A DNA stretch of 64,000 nt from Elmis aenea. Its lineage: Eukaryota > Arthropoda > Insecta > Coleoptera > Elmidae. Below are positions 23,101-32,100 of this stretch, one piece after another. The stretch is taken from positions 61,666,966 to 61,730,965 of the forward strand of contig OX393576.1 of NCBI GenBank assembly GCA_947652605.1, read 5' to 3'. Made by a program: the position numbers and the translations under genes. The notes beneath the pieces were generated by a model. It searched no databases. It saw only the letters and a list, made by a program, of their open reading frames with translations, and was not told the origin of the DNA. The stretch's first letter is position 1. Every line of letters starts with the position of its first letter.

Positions 23101-26100
23101 AATAAAAAATCTGAGCATTAAATGCTATAATTAACGTTATATATAAGTTGAATCTTAAATTTGTATTTGAATGAGTTTACAGTAAAGCAAATACACCTTA
23201 GTGAAATTTAAACATAATTTACTTAGTGAGCTAATTAAAAATCGTACCTAATGCTAAATTTTGCGATTTACAGATTTTAGTAAAAATATTGTTAAAGCAT
23301 TTTAGAAGTAAAACTTTGTAAAAACATACCTTTTGGCTTTATAATAAAGAGTGGGTCAATGAAATGGGCGATTTTAAATATTTATTACCTTTAAATATAC
23401 AGGGTGGTCCACTTTTTTTGTAGCAGGACTTTAGCAGACGATACAAAAACTTATTTTCAAGCGAATGGTCCATAACAACATGGGTCCATAAACGCTTCAT
23501 TTTAAAGAAACATGGTGTTGAAATGTTCGAATAAATAACGATAAATTTTAACCGTTTCCCAAGCAGTAGTATATTTAAACCAAATTTGGTATACAGCACC
23601 ACCTTACAGGTTACCACATTCGGTGAGAATGTCAAGCCCCACAAGCAACCAGTGGCGGAGTTGTGGGGGTTCAGTTTCAATAAATTTTATGAAAAACTAG
23701 AACGGCCCTGTTCAAAATCAAACTCGAACTCATTTTTGGGTAGAACATTTTATTTTAAACAAAAAAAGTCGTTTGACTTTGGTTCGTATCTACCACCGTT
23801 TGGCGCGAAATTTGCTTTATTTTACTATTCTTGCGAAAAGTTTGCCTATAAGTTGGATCTAAAAACAGGGCCGGTCCAAGGCACGATGCAAGTGATGCAC
23901 AGCATCAGGGCGCCTTACAAGATTATTTCTTTAAATAAAATGTATGCTGTTTTAAAAGTTTTAAAATGTCAACCAAATTTAACGTCAAAACGAATTTATT
24001 TTAAATAAGCTAGTATAAAAATAAATTTAAAACACGTGCCAGTATGAATCCATTCGACAAATTACACAGGAAATAGATTTGAACCGCGCGCCACCACAGA
24101 ACTCGGCTAATCAGAATGGGCAAAGCTCTGTGATTTCAATTTAAATGTAAGTGATATGAGAGGACAAAGCTACGATAACGGCGCAAATATGACAGGTAAA
24201 AATAAAGGAGTTCAAAAGCGTATTCAAAATTTAAATCCCAGGGCTTTTTTTACTCCGTGCATTCGTTGAATTTAGTTGTGAATGATGCCGCGAAAATGAA
24301 TTTTGAAACAATTAGTTTTTCTACGTCATTTAAGAACTTCATAATTTTTTTAGTAGTTCTACTAAGAGATGGGACATTTAAAAAAATAATTTATCAAAAT
24401 TAGCAATAAAACCTTTGTCTGCAACTAGATGGTAATCTAGAGTTGAAGCACTACGACCATTGAGATATGGAATATGGAAAATATACGACACATTAATAGA
24501 AAGTTTTGAAAATAATAATAACGACTACAAAGTCGACATGAGGTACAAAGTTTAGCTAAAAAAAATTAAAAATTTCAAATTTATTTGTTCTCCTATTTTA
24601 TGGTATGAAGTATTGAGCAGAGTAAATGTGGTAAATAAAATGTTACAAGGTGTTAAGCAGTATTTAAAAAGTGCATTAAATGCATTAGACAATTTAATAT
24701 GTTTCACAAAGGAATTAAGAACAGATAAGGGTTTTAATGAAATTTTTGAATCTGCAAAAGAACTAGCTACAGAGTTAGAAATTGCACTAAAATTTATTCT
24801 ATCAATAAATGTACGAAGACGTAATATAAAGAAACAATTTATTTACGAATCTGCCGATGAAACACCGATTGATCTTAAAGATAAATAAATTTTTTTTTAA
24901 ATGCCATTTTAGAAACAGTACTGAACTCTTTAGAAGACAGTAGCCAACTTAAAAATCACAACGATATGGACAAAGAAATTTTAAGAAAACGTAACGCATC
25001 GAAAGTATACTTACGGATGGGATGGTACAGACAAGAATATAAGTGCATTAGAATTATTTGATGAATTAAAGGTTTAAGGTGACTTTGAAGATCTTAATAC
25101 TTATTCAGATACAATTAATTGACATATTAAATTTTATTTGTGCCAACAATTTGGAGTGTGTATTTGGAACTGTAACCATTGCTCTACGATTTTTTTAACT
25201 TTGCCCGTAACAGTAGCTTTTACCGAAAGATCTTTCTCGAAATTACAAAAAATAAAAAATTACTTAAGGTCATCCATGTCTCAAGATCGGTTAGCAGGCA
25301 GTAGCGGGAAATTCAACCGGCCCGGGAAAAACCTGCTAGACCGGCCCCCAAAAAAAAGAATGACCCAAACAAATTTAATTTTAAAATGTTTTCATATTTA
25401 GATAATAATAAAATTATTTCTAAAAAAATTCCATGTTCAGTCTCATTATGCTCTAATGAAAGTGAATTAGCAGATTCCTGTGAGCCCGAAAAGCTATACC
25501 CCTTTTTCCCATTAGTTTTACATCTATAATTTTTTCCAATACTTGTTTGCGTTCAAGAGCATTTTTTTTTTGACGTAAGCTACCTTCATTTAAGAATATT
25601 AAACCATAAATATCTTTACTTTTAAGTTTAAGCATATGCCTATAAACACAATTTTCATGGATCTTATTATTTTCATGTTCTTTAGCACGTTGCAGAGTAT
25701 GCTTCCAGTCATCCAGTCTTTCATTCCATCATTTACAAACGAACATTCGTTCTTATCACTGTATGCCAAGCACACGGAACAAAATAGAGATTCTTTTTCT
25801 AAACAATATGATAACCATCGTCTGCTATTTTATCATCTCTGTAAAATATAACATTTGGCTTAAATGGCCAATAAGTTACATCACCAATAGTAGGCTGACA
25901 GGGATGTTTGTTAAAAAAATACTCAAAATTTTGACTTGTTGGTTTTGTGAAATAACTAGCTGTTAAGCATTCAAAATATTTGTTACTTGGTAAGTTAGAC
26001 TTGAACATGAAGACTTTGCGTTGATAATCGACGTTTCAATTTTGTCCGTTTCAATGGGGCAGTTTAGATTGTCTTCTTTTGTCGAATTTGATGAATGCTA

Positions 26101-29100
26101 TTCTTGATCACTGATTTTTCAACATCAGGTGCACTAACTTTAGAAGCTAAAGCAAACAAATCACTTAACTTGAATTTTTTATTAGCAACTTCGTGCTTTT
26201 AGCCTTTTCTCTCTCTCTCTTTATTAGCTCCTTTTCTTTTTTCCAGTTTTCCTTGATTAAAAACTATAACAAACTTTGATTTTTTCCCTACACAATCTCA
26301 AAGCCAACGCGATCACAAGCATGACAAGTATCACAAGAGTATGACCTTTTGAAAGGACCTTTTTCAGGCGGCCGTGGATGATATCAAAAAGTGTTTTATT
26401 TGCACTTTCTTTACATCGTTCGATGCGCCAGTCTTTTAGGTACATTTTAAACACTGAATCAAAATTTTCGGGACGCTAATAACGGGGTTACGAATTTTTT
26501 TGTAGACCGAGATGTTTTTATTTTTGCGAGCGAACTCTCGGCATATTGCCGGACCTTTTTCAGACGGCCGTGGATGATATCAAAAAGTGTTTTATTTACA
26601 CTTTCTTTACATCGTTGGATGCGCCAGTCTTTTAGCTACATTTTGAACACCGAATCAAAATTTTCGGCACGCTAATAACGGAGTTATGAGTTTTTTTGTA
26701 GACCGAGATGTTTTTATTTTTGCGAGCGAACTCTTGGCATATTGCCGGACCTTTTTCAGACGGCCGTGGATGATATGAAAATGTGTTTTATTTACACTTT
26801 CTTTACATCGTTGGATGCGCCAGTCTTTTAGCTACATTTTAAACACTGAATCAAAATTTTCGGGACGCTAATAACGGGGTTACGAATTTTTTTGTAGACC
26901 GAGATGTTTTTATTTTTGCGAGCGAACTCTCGGCATATTGCCGGACCTTTTTCAGACGGCCGTGGATGATATCAAAAAGTGTTTTATTTACACTTTCTTT
27001 ACATCGTTGGATGCGCCAGTCTTTTAGCTACATTTTAAACACCGAATCAAAATTTTCGGTCCGCTAATAACGGAGTTACGAATTTTTTTGTAGACCGAGA
27101 TGTTTTTATTTTTGCGAGCGAACTCTCGGCATATTGCCGGACCTTTTTCAGACGGCCGTGGATGATATCAAAAAGTGTTTTATTGACACTTTCTTTACAT
27201 CGTTGGATGCGCCAGTCTTATAGCTACATTTTAAACACCGAATCAAAATTTTTGGTCCGCTAATAACGGAGCTACGAATTTTTTTGTAGACCGAGATGTT
27301 TTTATTTTTGCGAGCGAACTCTCGGCATATTGCCGGACCTTTTTCAGGTGGCCGTGGATGATATCAAAAAGTGTTTTATTTGCACTTTCTTTACATCGTT
27401 GGATGCGCCAGTCTTTTAGCTACATTTTGAACACCGAATGAAAAGTTTTTGGTAGGCTAATAACGGAGTTACGAATTTTCTTGTAAACCGAGATGTTTTT
27501 ATTTTTGCGAGTGAACTCTCGGCATATTGCCGGACCTTTTTCAGACGGCCGTGGATGATATCAAAAAGTGTTTATATTATAAATTTTAAAATGGTGTAGG
27601 CTGCGACCTCTATTAGTGACATTTTCTACTTATATTTTGTACCAGGAGCACATAAAGGAGGTGGCAAGAACGCTACGACGTATGCGACTGTTACAACCAA
27701 CGTGTTAAAAAGAAACAAACAGCACCTTGCATTTCTGGACTAGATATATTCATCAACGTCCGATAGAAAACCTATCTCCTTCTAGCTCATCAATAATATA
27801 GCGTTCATCTGATGTCCGTATTTTATTATATTTACCCATATTCAACCATAACAGCTGATCTTAAATGATTTTAAAAAGTTAAATTTTAGCCTTAATAACG
27901 TCATTCAGGGTAAAACAAGAAATATTTGCCTCATAATCTTAAATAATCTTTCAATAAATGCAAAATTCAAAACATAAATTGAGAATATTTCAGCAGTACG
28001 AAAGACGCGGTAATTTCAAAAATTAACAACTGCTCATAATTCTTCTCATACCTTTAACTATTTTTTAAATAACAATTATTTACCCTCGGTTGGTTGAAAT
28101 AATGATTAAAAAGTTTTTAATAAAACGTGTGAAAACTTTGCAATTGTCTGCATATTATCTAACAATGTTAAAGAGACCCTAAATAATGCATTTCCAGCTA
28201 AAGTTTGCTCGAAAAGGCTTAAAACAGCTCTTCAAAGTTTTCAAAAACATTACAAGTGTATCATAACCTTGCATTTTTGTTGACAAAAATATAAAGTTTT
28301 GCAATCTTATTATATCGGCCAACATTATGTTGCACATTTTTATAAATAATTTAAATATATTACTTAAGTTGTTAGATAACGTAGACAAATGTCTTTAATT
28401 CAGTGACGTTTTGCAACTAATAGGTATCGTACGAATTTGTCTGCTTTTTTTGTCTTTTGCAATTAATTTAGTTCTTGGTGTTATTCTATTAGATATTAAC
28501 ACGCCACAAAATTATTTATATGGCAAAGAGTAACAAAGTGTCAAATTAACAGGAAAGGTAAGATTAAATTGGCAATAAAAAAAATTCTAACTCGGGGCGT
28601 AGCGAGGGTAAACGGCACCTGGGAATACTTTTTTTTGCGCCGAAAATTAGCCACTATTCTCTTTAAAGAAATATGGGGGGGGCGCTATAAGAGTACTTCG
28701 CAGCAGGGCGCCGACTACCCTAGGGCCGGCCCTGTCTAAAAATATCTCTAATATTCGAAATAAAAAAGTAATTACCGATTGTTGCAGTTTTTAAGAACAG
28801 AACATGCTAATAATGAGGAAAGAAGTTCCGCTAAATTAACAATTAATGAGCAATTATATGCAATTTGCAATTTTCTGCTTTTCGCAATAGTTTTAGATCG
28901 AACTTAAGAGAAAATTTTTTGCGAGACTAGTAAAATAAATCAAATTACGCGCCAAACGGTGGTTGATAGGAAGAAAAGCCAAGAGACACTTTTTGTTTAA
29001 AATAGGATGTTCTACCCAAAAATGAGTTCGAGTTTGATTTTGAACAGGGCCGTTCTAGTTTTTCATAAAATTTATTGAAACTGAACCCCCACAACTCCGC

Positions 29101-32100
29101 CACTGGTTGCTTGTGGGGCTTGAAATTCTCATTGAATGTAGTAACCTGTAAGGTGGTGCTGTATACCAAATTTGATTTTAAACAGGGCCGTACTAGTCTT
29201 TTACAAAATTTATTGAAACTGAACCCTTACTGGTTGCCTGTGGGGCTTGACATTCTCACCGATTGTGATAACCTGTAAGGCGGTGCTGTATAACTAATTT
29301 GGTTGAAATATATCTACTGGTTGAGAAACGGTTAAACATTATCGTTATTACTGTTAAAGTCCTGCTACTAAAAAGTGGACCACCCTGTATATTTCATATT
29401 CACTTTGAAGAACATCTTGTCAAATATACGTACATAAGTTTTAAACGATTTAAAATCGCCCATTTCATTGGTATACTTTTTATATGATTAACATTTGCAG
29501 CAAGCATTTGGTTAATATAAACATCTAGATACCTAAATATGAGATATTTTATGATTGTAAGCTTTAATAAATTTATTATTAATCAACTGTTTTATGGCTC
29601 GACATGTCTTCATACGGTTCTTTTTTCTCAGGTCGTAAATGTAGTCAGCAGCAGTGGAGACATTTGGCCCCTAGATAGGCCAGACGGCATGCCGTCCATT
29701 CAGTCACTAGAAGTAATGTGTGGTAAAGATCATATGGACGTTCATTTGTCGTTTTCACATCCGTTCGAAGGTATTGTGTCATCCAAAGGACAACATGGTG
29801 ATCCCAGATGCGTGTATGTACCGCCTTCGACAGGACAAACGTTTTTTTCGTTCCGCATTGCTTACACACGATGCGGTACAAAACCCGATTTGCACGGACA
29901 GTTTTATGAAAACACCGTTGTAGTGCAATATGATAAGGATCTCCTCGAAGTTTGGGACGAAGCTAAACGGTTAAGATGTGAGTGGTTTAATGATTATGAG
30001 AAGACAGCGTCGAAACCACCGATGGTCATTGCGGATCTAGATGTAATTCAGTTAGATTTTAGAGGTAAATCCATAATGCGCACTTGATTTACGGAATGTA
30101 CCTATCTTTTCATTCAAATTTTCAGGAGATAACGTTGATTGTTGGATGGAAATTCAGCATGGTAAAGGACCATGGGCTCCCCCTGTTAGCGGAATCGTAC
30201 CATTAGGATCGACGCTAACTTTGGTCGTTGCAATTAATGACTATCGAGGTAAATATTTTTGAATATCAATGATAAAAAATGAGAACTTAATTAATATCTA
30301 AATTATTTGGGTCATTTATTTATATGAAACACATAAATTTGAATAAGCATCGCTTATTTTTTATGAAGAACCTTTAGTAGTAGAAATATATACCAGTTTC
30401 GTAAGTAACAATCATATTTTCACTACAGACAAAGAGATAAGAGTTTAGAACTCGCCTACCATTTCTACAAGAAATTCTTCTCCAGGAAAAAGTAAATGAT
30501 TTTAATTAACGCACTTACGTGTATATCGTGCAAAGGTTTTTTTAAACATTCATCTCCAACAGAATTGTTTTGTTGTCACTGTAATTTATTAATATGTTTT
30601 TAGAAAACAACAATTTTGCATTTTTCAATTTTATTACTTGATAATTATTGTCTTCATTATTTATGAGCAGCATAGAGCCAGTTAGGATGTAACTTTGATC
30701 ATGATAATGTGTGTTTATTGTTTGTTTCTTTTGAATCTTGATTAATAACAATAGGCAATTCTTGGCATACAATAATAAAGTAATCATATGAATTCTTAAA
30801 AGCTTAGCTTGTTTAAGGCGATCACAAATTAAGAATAATGATTCCCATAAAAATATAATGTCACTGGAAGCAATTTTATATTATTTTTAACAGCTTGAGG
30901 GCTTCAAAAAGCAATCAAAACGCATTTTTTTTTGCACATCACGATTGATTGTATATTTCATTATGCACGTATTGTTCTTAAATTTATTACCGATTCAGAA
31001 TTAAATATTTGCAGTTGGTTCTGATCAAATCAATTTTTTTTGCTCGTTGATATAAACAATTTAAACTTGTAATTGATTAATCTTTTTTGTTACAAAGGAG
31101 AGTTCGATATGAGAGTAAAATCATGCGTGGCATCCGATGGAGGTGGCCATGTTATACAGTTATCTGACGAATTTGGCTGCGTTTTACGACCCAAGATGAT
31201 AAGTCGGTTCTTGAAAGTTCGAGGTGCTGACGAGCGAGCATCAGTTATAACATATGCATTTTTCCACGCTTTCAAATTTCCCGACGCACTCAGCGTGCAC
31301 ATTAAATGCAAAGTTGAAATTTGTCGACATGGATGTCTCGATCACTGCCAACTCCAACACGGAAAAGGAGATCTAGAATCGGAATTATCACATTACACGC
31401 ATCCTCTGGAAAGAAAAGACGTCAAGGACAAGACGTCGTCAGAAGTTTTAGACGGGCCTGATCCCCAACAATCGGAGCAAGCCGATGATTACGAAGATAT
31501 TGTGCAGGAAGGCGAAGAAGGGGCTGCTATAGGAGCTAATTTCCCTTCGTCTAATATGCATATGCAACTTGGAAGTCTTAAACAACCACAAGCTAACAGG
31601 AAAGACGACTTGGTTACCGATTCCATGGACATGTACGTCACACCATTACCGGAAAAGGTGAGATGCAAAGCGGTGTATATTTTTAAATGATGCTAAATTC
31701 TATTTCAGGAGCCTTTGTTAATGCCTCATGAAAAATTCCCTTACGGGCCTAGACAATTCAAAGATGAACGACTTGTGCCAGCGCCACGAAGTATGTCAGA
31801 TGATGAACCTGCAAAGTACACCGAAGACAAAGCGATTGAAAATAACGAAAATCACGACAAAAGCAAATTAGATGTTTCTAACGAGTCTCCTTTTGTTGAA
31901 AAAGTTAAAAGGAAGAAGCGTTCTATGGTTGTATCTGACCGCAAAGTCCGCAGCGCCGATGTCGGAGTCAGCAGCTTGTATGAAGTCATTTCCGAAGCGG
32001 ATCTTGCGTTTAGTCCAGACACCAGAGCTGAAGCCGTTACAGTGTTCCAAGGAAGGATTCGTGAAGAAGTTGTTTATGGTATTTGCATGCCCGTGCCAGG

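Larger units (their letters stand above)
23866..28734. mobile_element. hAT transposon with a perfect 8-bp target duplication
   Basis: The left end CAGGGCCGGTCCAAGGCA and the right end, read inward, CAGGGCCGGCCCTAGGGT are hAT-type inverted repeats. TCTAAAAA is present at 23858-23865 and 28735-28742, an exact 8-bp duplication as expected for hAT. The element contains pieces of a ZMYM/TTF-type hAT transposase in two orientations and a 196-bp tandem array. It cannot be autonomous. Confidence 0.9.
23398..29391. mobile_element. Foldback element split by a hAT insertion
   Basis: The left arm from TACAGGGTGGTCCACTTTTT (23398) to 23865 is inverted in 28743-29391, ending GTGGACCACCCTGTATA. Shared segments include AGCAACCAGTGGCGGAGTTG and AATCAAACTCGAACTCATTT. 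The 4.87 kb hAT at 23866-28734 occupies the apex. The right arm also carries a tandem duplication of about 130 bases (29044-29175 and 29180-29295, each ending at ACCTGTAAGG.GGTGCTGTATA). All four open frames in the arms read through this repeat and are not genes. Confidence 0.85.
2115..29631 (+). other. First intron of the miniature-type gene (27.5 kb), rich in transposons
   Basis: The intron is bounded by gtaagt at 2115 and ttttttctcag ending at 29631, phase 0 on both sides. It holds most of the foldback elements in this window, a hAT with internal satellite, a Helitron-like element and a LINE relic. It has only one visibly GC-richer block (18.7-19.3 kb) that could be a conserved regulatory sequence. 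A long first intron that isolates the leader exon is common in insect developmental genes. Confidence 0.7.

Noticed and set aside
23339..24008. Overlapping frames on both strands at the left arm of the split foldback, mirrored at 28945-29278
   Set aside because: The same peptides appear from both arms of one inverted repeat, and one frame runs across the hAT boundary. They are not genes.
26355..27574. CRISPR-like array
   Set aside because: Units are contiguous 196-bp tandem repeats without spacers, in a eukaryotic transposon.
29539..29631. Using the in-frame Met at 29539 as the protein start
   Set aside because: The region is AT-rich intron ending in a clear acceptor at 29631, and the distal leader exon at 2037 gives a real signal peptide in phase.
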